Assembly: GCF_002155975.1 (NCBI RefSeq)
Contig: NZ_MUMI01000222.1
Location: 1-34,351, forward strand
From: Amycolatopsis kentuckyensis
GTDB taxonomy: Bacteria; Actinomycetota; Actinomycetes; Mycobacteriales; Pseudonocardiaceae
Length of the DNA: 34,351 nucleotides
Direction of reading: 5' to 3'
Part shown: piece by piece, positions 22,894 through 30,828 of the stretch
Layout of the letters: the number at the start of each line of letters is the position of its first letter
How positions within the stretch are numbered: the stretch's first letter is position 1
Position numbers and translations under genes: made by a program
Notes under the pieces: model-generated
What the model was told of the DNA's origin: nothing
What the model saw: only the letters and a program-made list of their open reading frames with translations
Databases searched by the model: none

Positions 22894-23979
22894 TCAGTGC
22901 CGCCCTGAGGCCAGCCGGTAGGCACCCACCGTCAGCTCCGCGCACGTGCGCCACGTGAAGTTCGCCGCCTGGGCCCGCCTCGACGCCGAGGTCGCCACCG
23001 CGTGCGGATCCGTCACCGCCGTGCGCAGTGCCTCCGCCAAGCCGTCCACGTCGCCGTACGGGACCAGGCTGGCGCACTCGCCCGCCACCTCGCGCAGCGC
23101 CGGGATGTCCGTGCAGACCACCGGGACGTCCGACGCCATCGCCTCCAGCACCGGCAGCCCGAACCCCTCGTCGCGCGAGGGCAGCACCAGGGCCGATGCG
23201 CCCGCCACCACCGTGCGGAGGTCCACATCGGACAGATAGCCGGTCTGGAACCGCCGGTCACCGCGGGGAAACGGGCCCGGGCCCGCGAACACCAGGTCCG
23301 GCAGGTCCGGCGCCGCGTCGTGCGCGCGCGTCAGCCAGGTCAAGCCCTTCCGGGGCCCCGCGGCACCGGCGAACAACAGGTACCGCGCGGGCAGCCCCAA
23401 GCGGGCCCGGCGCTCGTCGTCCGGCGGGCGGGCGGTGAACCAGGCCGGGTTCACGCCCAGTGGTGTCACCACGATCTTCTCGCGGGAGACGTCGAGGCGC
23501 TCCGCGACCGCGTCCGCCACCGCCGCCGTCGGGGTGCAGATGACGTTGGCCCGGCGGGCGCCGCGGCGGACCAGTTGCGGGAGGTCCTTGTCGCTCGGGG
23601 CGAGCTCCTCCGGGTTGTCCAGGAACGCCAGGTCGTGGATCGTCACCACGCCCGCCGCGCGCAGGCGGCCCGGGAGCACGAAGTTCGTGCCGTGCACCAC
23701 GTCCGTCGGACCGGCGAACAGCTCCACCGGCGGGAAGTCCGACCGCAGCCACGCCATCCGCAGCAGCCGCGCCGCCACCGGCATCCCCCGGGCGCGCGCG
23801 CCGTACGGGAGCACGTGGCGCAGCCGCCGCCAGCCGCGCAGCGTGAACGCCACCGCGCGCGTGTCGACCTCCGGGATCGACACCAGTTCTTCGCTCAGCG
23901 CGGCCGTGTACCGGCCGATCCCGGTGCGCGCGCCGAGCAGGGGAGTTCCGTCGAGGAGGACGCTCAGGGACCTAGCCAC
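22894..23979 (-). CDS. GT4 family glycosyltransferase
   Basis: The 361-residue cytosolic GT-B enzyme begins SLSVLLDGTPLLGARTGIGR, with a Gly-rich loop for the sugar nucleotide. It continues with VVHGTNFVLPG, VVTIHDLAFLDNPEEL, VVTPLGVNPAWF, YLLFAGAAGPRKGLTWLTRA, and the E-x7-E motif in SRDEGFGLPVLEAMASD. Such enzymes transfer hexoses, often mannose or rhamnose, with retention. GTG 23979 overlaps the end of the upstream GT2-GT4 gene by 8 bp, so the two are translationally coupled and probably act in one pathway. A few in-frame residues upstream of this start belong to the other gene. Confidence 0.92.
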   Translation of the reverse strand: MARSLSVLLDGTPLLGARTGIGRYTAALSEELVSIPEVDTRAVAFTLRGWRRLRHVLPYGARARGMPVAARLLRMAWLRSDFPPVELFAGPTDVVHGTNFVLPGRLRAAGVVTIHDLAFLDNPEELAPSDKDLPQLVRRGARRANVICTPTAAVADAVAERLDVSREKIVVTPLGVNPAWFTARPPDDERRARLGLPARYLLFAGAAGPRKGLTWLTRAHDAAPDLPDLVFAGPGPFPRGDRRFQTGYLSDVDLRTVVAGASALVLPSRDEGFGLPVLEAMASDVPVVCTDIPALREVAGECASLVPYGDVDGLAEALRTAVTDPHAVATSASRRAQAANFTWRTCAELTVGAYRLASGRH

Positions 23980-26482
23980 GGCGGAGCCGTTGCTTCGCGA
24001 CCTTGAGCACACGGCCGCCGACGCGCCGCGCCAGTTCGCCCGGGCCGCCCGCGTCCAGGTACTCGCGGATCAGGTCGACGTCCCGCCGCAGCATGGCCCG
24101 GCCGCGCACCGGCGGCGTCGTCACCAGGTCCGCCGAGCCGGGCAGCCGGTCGGCCGCCGGGCGCGGGTCGCGGCAGAACTCCACCAGCGGCTTCAGCGCC
24201 TCGGGCCACGCGAACCGCTGCGCGACGACGGCGAGCCGCTCGACGCAGCCCGCGGCGAATTCCTCGTCGTACAACGCTTTTTCCAGGGCGTCGGCCAGCG
24301 CGGCGTCGTCTTCGGCCGGGACGACGACGCCGAGCCGTTCGGTCCGGACCAGGTCGGCGAAACTGTCGCCGTCGGTGGTGACGATCGGCAGCCCGGCCCA
24401 CAGGTAGTCCAGCACGCGGGTGCGGAACGCGAAGGTCGTCTCGACGTGCTCGTAGTGCGTGGTGACGCCGCAGTTCGCGTCCAGCAGCCAGTTCTGGCGC
24501 TCGTGGTAGGGCACCCACTGCTCGTTGAAGTAGACGTGCTTTCCGGTCAGCCCCAGGGAATCGGCCAGCCGGATCGTCCGCGTGCCGATGTCCATCTCGG
24601 CGACCTCGGGGTTCGGGTGCTTCATGCCGAGGAACACCAGCCGGACGTCACCGCGGCGGCGGCGCAGCTTCTCGATCGCGCGGACCAGGGTCAGCGGGTC
24701 GAACCAGCTGTACACCCCGCCCGCCCACAGCACGACGTGGTCGGTGCCGCCGATCCCGAGCGACGAGCGCAGGCCCGGCCCGGTGCGCACCGGCGGTTCC
24801 GGGGGCAGGCCGAAGGGGACGACCGCGAGCAGCGACTGCGTCGTCGGGTCGGCGTCGTACAGGCGCGGCGAAAGCCGGCCCATCGCGGCGAGGTGCCCGA
24901 GCCAGAAGTGCCGCTGCCGCTCGGACGCGCAGAGGAAGAAGTCGCCGCGCTCGAGCTGGGCGTCGAGGACGCGGGTGACGCCGGCGAGGTCGGCCGCGCG
25001 CTGGTCGTCCGGGACGCCCTTGCCCTGCTCCAGCAGCTCGAGGTGCATCGGGTCGTACAGGTCGGCGACGACGATCTTGCCGCGGTGCTGCTTCTTCAGC
25101 GACGGCGCCAGTTCCAGCACGTGTCCCTGCAGGACGATGACGTCGGCCCAGGCGATCGGCGCGTCCAGCTCGCGGTGCTTGCCCGCGCTGACCCGGAACG
25201 GCGCGGGCGGCGGCGTGGCCAGGGGGTTGGTGGTGATGAGGTGGACGTCGTGCTCGGCGGCGAGCGCGAGGGCGATGTTCCAGGCGCGGATCGCCGGGCC
25301 GGCCATCCGCTCGGTGAGCGCGTCGCCGGTGATCACCAGGATCTTCCGGCGCTGCCCGAAGGCCTTTTCGATGCCGAACGCCTCGACGAGGATGTCGTGC
25401 GCGGCCAGGTAGCGCGGCAGCGGGTACGCCGGCTCCAAAGCCTTGCGCAGCAAGGGAAGCAGGTCGGCGTCCGTGCGGACGCGGGCCGCCTGCTCGACCG
25501 CCCGCGACTCGGCCAGCGAGGGCAGCTGCTCGACGAACTGGTCGATGGCCAGCAGCCCGGCGAGCGTGGTGCGCGGGATGGCGACGTCGCCGGATTCGAT
25601 CGGGCCGACGCCGTGCTCCAGGTCCAGCTGGGTGGCGTCCAGCTCACCGCGGGCGGTGGCCCGGCGCACGGCCAGGGCGAGGGCCGCGGGCAGCGCGCGG
25701 GCCAGGGTCTCGTCGGAGAGGTTCTTGTAGAGCGCGGCCAGGGCGTTGCGTTCCAGCAGGAACGTCTCGCGGCCGGTTTCCGGGGCGTCGACCGCCGCCA
25801 TCGTGCCGTGGTGGCGGTGGTAGGTCACCGATCCGGGGACGTACCGGACGCGCCAGCCGCGGAGGTTGAGCCGCCAGCCGAGGTCGACGTCCTCGTAGAA
25901 CATGAAGAACCGCTCGTCGAAGCCGCCGAGCTCGGCGAACACGCTCGCCCGGACGAACAGCGCCGAGCCGGTGCCGAACAGGACGTCCTTCGCGACCTCG
26001 TGCTCGGCGGCCGGGACGTCGGCCAGCGGCGAGCCCGCGTGGCGCTTGTAGCCCATCCCGAACCAGGTGAGGCCGCCGTCGACGAAGTCGGCGCCGGTGC
26101 CGTCCCAGTCGAGGACCTTGCTGGCCACGGCGGCGACGCCGGGCTGGGCGCGCAGCTCGGCGACGGCGGCGGAGACCCAGCCGGGCGCCGGGCGGGCGTC
26201 GTTGTTGAGGAAGGCGAGGACAGTGCCCTTCGCGTGCTTCGCGCCGAGGTTGCAGCCGCCCGCGAAGCCGGTGTTGCGGCCGGCCTCGACGACCTGGGCC
26301 TGCGGGACCGCCTCGCGGATGCGCGCGGCCTCGGCGCCGTCGGCGGAGTTGTCGACGCAGATCAGCTCGAGCTCGGCGTAGTCGTGCTCGGCGAGCGCGC
26401 GCAGGCAGGTGATCGTGTCGTCGGCGCCGTGGTAGTTCACCACGATCACCGAGACGAGCGGTTGCGGATCCCCCTGCGCCAA
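23972..26482 (-). CDS. GT2-GT4 fusion glycosyltransferase
   Basis: The 836-residue protein joins two glycosyltransferases. Residues about 8-280 are a GT2 (GT-A) domain of the rhamnosyltransferase type: VSVIVVNYHGADDTITCLRA, ICVDNSADG, GRNTGFAGGCNLGA, LAFLNNDARPAPGW, and GGFDERFFMFYEDVDLGWRL. A linker of about 100 residues follows. Residues about 378-790 are a GT4-like GT-B domain: KILVITGDALTERMAGPAIR, VIVLQGHVLEL, VVLWAGGVYSWFDPLTLVRA, and FRTRVLDYLWAGLPIVTTDG. One protein may thus add two successive sugars. The start is TTG 26482 behind GAGGAG with 6-nt spacing. It is the second gene of a three-gene minus-strand set (27442-22894). Confidence 0.92.
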   Translation of the reverse strand: MAQGDPQPLVSVIVVNYHGADDTITCLRALAEHDYAELELICVDNSADGAEAARIREAVPQAQVVEAGRNTGFAGGCNLGAKHAKGTVLAFLNNDARPAPGWVSAAVAELRAQPGVAAVASKVLDWDGTGADFVDGGLTWFGMGYKRHAGSPLADVPAAEHEVAKDVLFGTGSALFVRASVFAELGGFDERFFMFYEDVDLGWRLNLRGWRVRYVPGSVTYHRHHGTMAAVDAPETGRETFLLERNALAALYKNLSDETLARALPAALALAVRRATARGELDATQLDLEHGVGPIESGDVAIPRTTLAGLLAIDQFVEQLPSLAESRAVEQAARVRTDADLLPLLRKALEPAYPLPRYLAAHDILVEAFGIEKAFGQRRKILVITGDALTERMAGPAIRAWNIALALAAEHDVHLITTNPLATPPPAPFRVSAGKHRELDAPIAWADVIVLQGHVLELAPSLKKQHRGKIVVADLYDPMHLELLEQGKGVPDDQRAADLAGVTRVLDAQLERGDFFLCASERQRHFWLGHLAAMGRLSPRLYDADPTTQSLLAVVPFGLPPEPPVRTGPGLRSSLGIGGTDHVVLWAGGVYSWFDPLTLVRAIEKLRRRRGDVRLVFLGMKHPNPEVAEMDIGTRTIRLADSLGLTGKHVYFNEQWVPYHERQNWLLDANCGVTTHYEHVETTFAFRTRVLDYLWAGLPIVTTDGDSFADLVRTERLGVVVPAEDDAALADALEKALYDEEFAAGCVERLAVVAQRFAWPEALKPLVEFCRDPRPAADRLPGSADLVTTPPVRGRAMLRRDVDLIREYLDAGGPGELARRVGGRVLKVAKQRLRRG

Positions 26483-26515
26483 AGCCAGCTCCTCGTCGTC
26501 GATCCTGGCGCAAGC

Positions 26516-27442
26516 TTAAAGGCCTGCCCATGCCTCCCAGACCGCGCCTCGGCCGAGCGCCGCGCGGCGGGTGATCTTGCGCCGGGTCCGCAACGTCGCT
26601 GGTAGCCGCAAGGCCACCTCGGCCAGCACGCGGCAGCGCAGGCCGAACCGGAAGTTCGCCGCCGCCGGCCGCCCGGGACGCAGCGGCAGCACCGCTGTCA
26701 ACACGGCGAACCGGAGCAGCTGGTTCACCGCGACGGCGCCGGGTGCGCAGCGCAGCAGCATGAGCAGCCGGTTGCGCTCGTTCCAGCGGTGGAACAGCGG
26801 CGAGCCCAGCTCGCTGCTGACGCCGTGGGCGTGCCGGACGCGGGCCTCCGGCGCCGCGACGACGTCCCACCCGGCCAGCCGCAGCCGCCACGCCGTGTCG
26901 GTGTCCTCGTAATAACAGAAGAATCCCGCCGGGACCCCGTGCACGCTCTTCAGCGCGTCGGTGCGCAGCAGGGCCGCGCCCCCGCAGAAGCCGAACACCT
27001 CGCCGGCGGGCTCGGTGACGTCGGCGCCGTGGCCGTCGGCGGTCAGCCGGACGCCGGCCGACTGCGTGGCGCCGTCGGGGCGGACGAGCCGGGAGGTCAC
27101 GGCGGCGGCCAGCGGTGCCTGCTCGAGGGTGTCCTCCAGCGTCGCGAGCCAGTCCGGCGCGGGTTCGGCGTCGTCGTTCAGCCACGCCATGAGCGGGGTC
27201 TGGACCTGTTCGAGGGCGGCGGCGAGCGCGCCCGCGTAGCCGGTGTTGCGCGGCAGCCGGATTGCTTGCGGGTGCGAAGGGTGGGCCGCGACCAGGGCGG
27301 CGGTGCCGTCGGCGGAGGCGTTGTCGACCACGAGCGTCCGATGTGGACGCGTCTGCGCGGCCAGCGCGTCGAGGCAGGCCGTGATCTGCCCGGCACCCCG
27401 CCAGGTCACGACTACCACCGTGGTGGCGGGATTCGCGGTCAC
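26516..27442 (-). CDS. GT2 family glycosyltransferase (rhamnosyltransferase-like)
   Basis: The 308-residue protein has a GT-A fold: TTVVVVTWRGAGQITACLDA, LVVDNASADGTAALV, LPRNTGYAGALAAALEQ, LMAWLNDDAEPAPDW, GFCGGAALLRTDAL and GVPAGFFCYYEDTDTAWRLR. Asn-Asp-Asp after a hydrophobic strand is the usual metal/nucleotide site. The C-terminal 70 residues are hydrophobic and basic (LLRFAVLTAVLPLRPG), suggesting membrane association. The best start is GTG 27442 with TATTGT 7 nt upstream; GTG 27451 is possible. The gene is 33 bp before the GT2-GT4 fusion and is divergent from the GT4 at 27461. Confidence 0.9.
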   Translation of the reverse strand: MTANPATTVVVVTWRGAGQITACLDALAAQTRPHRTLVVDNASADGTAALVAAHPSHPQAIRLPRNTGYAGALAAALEQVQTPLMAWLNDDAEPAPDWLATLEDTLEQAPLAAAVTSRLVRPDGATQSAGVRLTADGHGADVTEPAGEVFGFCGGAALLRTDALKSVHGVPAGFFCYYEDTDTAWRLRLAGWDVVAAPEARVRHAHGVSSELGSPLFHRWNERNRLLMLLRCAPGAVAVNQLLRFAVLTAVLPLRPGRPAAANFRFGLRCRVLAEVALRLPATLRTRRKITRRAALGRGAVWEAWAGL

Positions 27443-27448
27443 GTCCCG

Positions 27449-27455
27449 CACAATA
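27449..27455. promoter_or_regulatory. Overlapping divergent -10 elements (leaderless GT2 and GT4 starts)
   Basis: CACAAT (27449-27454, plus) is 6 nt before GTG 27461, and TATTGT (27455-27450, minus) is 7 nt before GTG 27442. The two hexamers share five base pairs. Only 18 bp separate the two start codons, leaving no room for leaders or ribosome sites. Confidence 0.5.
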
Positions 27456-27460
27456 GCCGC

Positions 27461-28537
27461 GTGCCAGAACTGGTCGTGCTCGCCGAGCAGCTCCTCGCGC
27501 CCGTGCCCGGTGGCACCGGGCGCTACACGGCCGAGCTGCTCCCCGCGCTCGCGAAGACCGCGCCACCGGGCTGGACGGTGTCCAGCGTGGTCGCGCGGCA
27601 CGCCGACGTGCGGGCCGCCGAGCTCGACGGCGTCGAGGGCCCCCGGGTGCTGCGGGTCCCGCCGCGGGCGCTGGTCGCCGCGTGGCAGCTGGGCCTGCGC
27701 TGGTGGCCGGGCGGCGACGCGGTGCACGCGCCGACGCCGTTCGCGCCGCCGCGCGCCCCGGCCGGGAAGACGCTGAGCGTGACCGTGCACGACACCGTGC
27801 CGTGGACCCACCCCGAGACGCTCACCGCGCGCGGGGTCAGCTGGCACCGGTCGATGATCGCGCGGGCCGCGCGGCGGGCGTCCGGGCTGGTCGTGCCGAC
27901 GCGGGCGGTCGCCGACGAGCTGGCGGTGCTGATCGACGTCGACGTCCCGGTGCGCGTGGTGCCGCACGGCGTGCGGGTGCCTTCGGGGTCGGCCGAGCTG
28001 GAGCTCCCGGCGCGGTACGTGCTGGCCGTCGGCACGATCGAGCCGCGCAAGGGCATCGACGTGCTGGTCGACGCCGTCGCGACGCTGGAGGGCACGGTGC
28101 TCGTGCTGGCCGGCCAGCCGGGCTGGGGCGGCGTCGACCCGGTGGCGCTGGCGCTCGAGCGCGGCCTGCCCGCCGAGCGGCTGCGGGTGCTCGGGAAGGT
28201 GTCGGACGCCGAGCTGGCGACCGTGCTGCGCCACGCCGACGTGCTGGCCGTGCCGAGCCTCGCCGAGGGGTTCGGGCTGGGCCTGCTGGAGGCGATGGCG
28301 GCCGGGATCCCGGTGGTGCACACCGACGTCCCGGCGCTGGTCGAGGTGGCGGGCGGAGCCGGGCTGACGGTGCCCCGCGGGGACGCGGCGGCGCTGGCGG
28401 CCGCGCTGCGGGAAGTGCTCGGGTCGCCGTCGAGGGCGGCGGAGCTGACCCGGGCGGGCCGCGACCGGGCCAAGGCGTTCACGTGGCGCCGCGCGGCGGA
28501 GGCCGTCTGGGCGATCCACCGGCGGGCGCACGACTGA
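27461..28537 (+). CDS. GT4 family glycosyltransferase
   Basis: The 358-residue GT-B enzyme starts VPELVVLAEQLLAPVPGG, followed by GTGRYTAELLPAL (Gly-rich loop). It has VHAPTPFAPPRAP, VTVHDTVPWTHPETL, VVPHGVRVPSG, YVLAVGTIEPRKGIDVLVDA, and SLAEGFGLGLLEAMAAGIPV with the E-x7-E motif. It is closest in architecture to WbaZ/mannosyltransferase-type GT4 enzymes. The start is leaderless. The next gene, another GT4, begins 58 bp later. The substrate is unknown; context suggests an envelope glycan. Confidence 0.92.
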   Translation: MPELVVLAEQLLAPVPGGTGRYTAELLPALAKTAPPGWTVSSVVARHADVRAAELDGVEGPRVLRVPPRALVAAWQLGLRWWPGGDAVHAPTPFAPPRAPAGKTLSVTVHDTVPWTHPETLTARGVSWHRSMIARAARRASGLVVPTRAVADELAVLIDVDVPVRVVPHGVRVPSGSAELELPARYVLAVGTIEPRKGIDVLVDAVATLEGTVLVLAGQPGWGGVDPVALALERGLPAERLRVLGKVSDAELATVLRHADVLAVPSLAEGFGLGLLEAMAAGIPVVHTDVPALVEVAGGAGLTVPRGDAAALAAALREVLGSPSRAAELTRAGRDRAKAFTWRRAAEAVWAIHRRAHD

Positions 28538-28583
28538 CCAGCCCGGTTTGCCAGTTCCTCACCATGGCGCCGGGGTGCCGCCG

Positions 28584-28589
28584 TACTCT
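28584..28589 (+). promoter_or_regulatory. Putative leaderless -10 of the GT4 gene at 28596
   Basis: TACTCT lies exactly 6 nt before GTG 28596 with no Shine-Dalgarno site. Confidence 0.5.
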
Positions 28590-28595
28590 GCTGGG

Positions 28596-29744
28596 GTGAG
28601 CGATGACCCCCGGGTGCTGATCGACGCGACCGCGGTTCCCGCGGACCGCGGCGGTGTCGGCCGGTACGTGGATTCGCTCGTCGCCGCCCTCGACGCGGAC
28701 GGGGCGCGGCTCACCGTCGTCTGCCAGCCCCGCGACCTGCAGCTTTACGACCAGCTGGCGCCGCGGTCCCGGGTCGTGCCCGCCTCACCGGCGACGACCA
28801 CCCGCACGGCCCGCCTGACCTGGGAGCAGGCGACCCTGCCCCGGCTGACCCGCCGCCTCGGCGCGGACGTCGTCCATTCGCCGCACTACACGATGCCGCT
28901 GGCGACGTCGGCGGCGTCGGTGGTCACGCTGCACGACGCGACGTTCTTCACGGACGCGGTGCTGCACTCGTCGGTGAAGGCCCGCTTCTTCCGCGCGTGG
29001 ACGGCGACGGCGTTGCGCCGCGCGACGCTGTGCGTGGTGCCTTCGGCGGCGACGGCCACGGAGCTGGCCCGCGTGGGCCCGGTGCGGCACGCCTCGCTGG
29101 AAGTGATTCACCACGGCGTGGACAGCGAGCGCTTCCACCCGCCATCGCCCTCGGAGGTCGCGGCGGCGCGAGCGGCGATCGGCCTGGGGCGGACGCCGTA
29201 CGTGGCGTTCCTGGGGGCGCTGGAGCCGCGGAAGAACGTGCCGGCGCTGATCCGCGGGTTCGCGCGGGCGGTGGCCGGGCGCCCGGACGCACCGGCGTTG
29301 GTGCTGGCGGGCCAGCCGGGCTGGGACACGCAGGTGGAGCGGGCGCTGGACGCGGTGCCGCACCGGCTGCGCGTGATCCGGGCGGGGTACCTGCCGTTCG
29401 GCACGCTGGCGGGGTTCCTGGGCGGAGCTTCGCTCGTCGCGTACCCGTCACTGGGCGAGGGGTTCGGTCTGCCGGTCCTGGAGGCCATGGCGTGCGGCGC
29501 GTGCGTGCTGACCACCCGCCGCTTGTCCCTGCCCGAGGTGGGCGGCGACGCGGTGGCGTACTGCGGCGTCGGAGCGGGAGACGTCGCGGCGGCGTTGAGC
29601 GAGCTCCTGGCGGACCCGGGCCGCCGGGCCGAGCTGGCCACGGCGGCGCAGCAGCGGGCGAAGGAGTTCTCGTGGGCGACCACCGCGGAACGGCACCGGG
29701 AGGCGTACGCCAAGGCTTGGTCCCGTCACCTCCGCACCCGCTGA
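28596..29744 (+). CDS. GT4 family glycosyltransferase
   Basis: The 382-residue GT-B enzyme begins DDPRVLIDATAVPADRGG with the GVGRYVDSLVAAL loop. It includes VVHSPHYTMPL, VVTLHDATFFTDAVL, VIHHGVDSERFHP, YVAFLGALEPRKNVPALIRG, and SLGEGFGLPVLEAMACGACV with the E-x7-E motif. It is homologous to the GT4 genes at 27461 and 22894, and the three look like an expanded paralogue set. The start GTG 28596 is set by the leaderless pattern; upstream in-frame codons read back into the spacer. The 223-bp gap after it holds the 21-bp repeat array and then wbbL. Confidence 0.92.
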   Translation: MSDDPRVLIDATAVPADRGGVGRYVDSLVAALDADGARLTVVCQPRDLQLYDQLAPRSRVVPASPATTTRTARLTWEQATLPRLTRRLGADVVHSPHYTMPLATSAASVVTLHDATFFTDAVLHSSVKARFFRAWTATALRRATLCVVPSAATATELARVGPVRHASLEVIHHGVDSERFHPPSPSEVAAARAAIGLGRTPYVAFLGALEPRKNVPALIRGFARAVAGRPDAPALVLAGQPGWDTQVERALDAVPHRLRVIRAGYLPFGTLAGFLGGASLVAYPSLGEGFGLPVLEAMACGACVLTTRRLSLPEVGGDAVAYCGVGAGDVAAALSELLADPGRRAELATAAQQRAKEFSWATTAERHREAYAKAWSRHLRTR

Positions 29745-29747
29745 ACC

Positions 29748-29894
29748 CGTGATCCGCGGGTCGACACGCGTGATTCCCGGGTCGACACGCGTGATCCGGG
29801 GGACGACACGGCCGCGGGTGGGCTCGTGCGGCGTGTCGGCTTCGCAATCACGCGTGCCGGCTTCCTGATCACGCGTGCCGGCGCTTCGCTCACG
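29748..29894. repeat. Symmetrical array of six 21-bp units (three direct, three inverted)
   Basis: Units at 29748-29768, 29769-29789 and 29790-29810 are direct tandem copies. Units at 29832-29852, 29853-29873 and 29874-29894 are inverted tandem copies, after a 21-bp centre. Written in one orientation, nearly every unit opens CGTGAT (one opens CGTGAG) and ends CGRCACG, with a variable middle. No spacers and no open frame are present. The array fills most of the gap between a GT4 gene and wbbL. Confidence 0.9.
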
Positions 29895-29955
29895 CGGGGA
29901 TTCCGTTCCGCGTGCTGCTGGGCCGGGGCAGCCGATTCACCCTCGGTGACGCGTG

Positions 29956-29961
29956 GACAAT
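29956..29961 (+). promoter_or_regulatory. Putative leaderless -10 of wbbL
   Basis: GACAAT is 6 nt before GTG 29968, the same arrangement as at 27461. It favours GTG 29968 over the in-frame GTG 29953, which would overlap this element. Confidence 0.45.
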
Positions 29962-29967
29962 GGCCGG

Positions 29968-30828
29968 GTGACTGAGCACTCCCGCTATGGCGACGATGTC
30001 GGCGTCGTGACCGTGACCTACTTCTCCGAGGACACCATCGAGCGGTTCCTCGACACCCTCGAGAAGGCCACCGAGCGCGAGGTCAAGGTGGTCGTCGCGG
30101 ACAACGCGTCCGTCGAGGGGGCCCTCGAGCAGGTCACCGCCGACCGGAAGAACGTGCAGCTGCTCACCATCGGGGAGAACGTCGGCTACGGGACCGCCGC
30201 CAACCGGGGCGTTGCCGAGCTCGATGACTCCTGCGGGTGGGTCGTCGTCGTCAACCCGGACCTCGAATGGGAGCCCGGGTCGCTCGACGCGCTGCTCGAG
30301 GTGGCCGGGCGCTGGCCGCGTGGGGGCGCCTTCGGGCCGCTCATCCACGACGTCGGCGGCACCGTCTACCCCTCGGCGCGGCTGCTCCCCTCCTTCGGGC
30401 GCGGGATCGGGCACGCTCTCTTCGCGAAGGTCTGGCCCGGCAACCCCTGGACGAAGCAGTACCGGCAGGAGACCGGCACCCCGGCCGAGCGCGTCTCGGG
30501 CTGGCTGTCCGGTTCGTGCCAGCTGTTCCGCCGGGAGGCGTTCGACTCCGTCGGCGGCTTCGACACGCGCTACTTCATGTACTTCGAGGACGTCGACCTC
30601 GGCGACCGGCTCGCCAAGGCCGGCTGGCTGAACGTCTACGCGCCGTCCTCGCGCGTCACGCACGAAGGCGGGCACTCGACGTCGCAGGCGTCGAAGAAGA
30701 TGCTCGCCGCCCACCACGCCAGCGCCTACCGCTACCTCGCCGACCGGCACCAGGGGCTCGCCTGGAAGCCGGTGCTGGCCGCCGTGAAGCTCGGGCTCGC
30801 CGTGCGGCTGAAGCTCGAAACCCGCTAG
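29968..30828 (+). CDS. wbbL: Decaprenyl-diphospho-GlcNAc rhamnosyltransferase, WbbL-like
   Basis: The 286-residue GT2 enzyme is expected to add L-rhamnose from dTDP-rhamnose to decaprenyl-PP-GlcNAc, making the arabinogalactan linker. Seen: VGVVTVTYFSEDTIERFLDT, VVVADNASVEGALEQ, IGENVGYGTAANRGVAEL, WVVVVNPDLEWEPGSLDALL, WLSGSCQLFRREAFDSVGGF, and TRYFMYFEDVDLGDRLAKAG. The assignment rests on these plus context: in M. tuberculosis wbbL1 lies between rmlD and manB, as here apart from the inserted glycosyltransferases. Its TAG stop interlocks with the stop of the convergent small gene in the palindrome CTAG at 30825-30828. Confidence 0.9.
   Translation: MTEHSRYGDDVGVVTVTYFSEDTIERFLDTLEKATEREVKVVVADNASVEGALEQVTADRKNVQLLTIGENVGYGTAANRGVAELDDSCGWVVVVNPDLEWEPGSLDALLEVAGRWPRGGAFGPLIHDVGGTVYPSARLLPSFGRGIGHALFAKVWPGNPWTKQYRQETGTPAERVSGWLSGSCQLFRREAFDSVGGFDTRYFMYFEDVDLGDRLAKAGWLNVYAPSSRVTHEGGHSTSQASKKMLAAHHASAYRYLADRHQGLAWKPVLAAVKLGLAVRLKLETR

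Noticed and set aside
29748..29894. CRISPR array
   Set aside because: Units are contiguous without unique spacers and half are inverted; there are no cas genes nearby.
29953..29967. Earlier GTG start for wbbL at 29953
   Set aside because: It would overlap the putative -10 GACAAT and has no ribosome site; GTG 29968 fits the leaderless pattern seen at neighbouring genes.
20297..30828. A secondary-metabolite sugar cluster (deoxysugar plus glycosyltransferases)
   Set aside because: No polyketide, peptide or aminotransferase genes accompany it. The rmlD, LCP, wbbL and manB context matches the conserved cell-wall locus instead.
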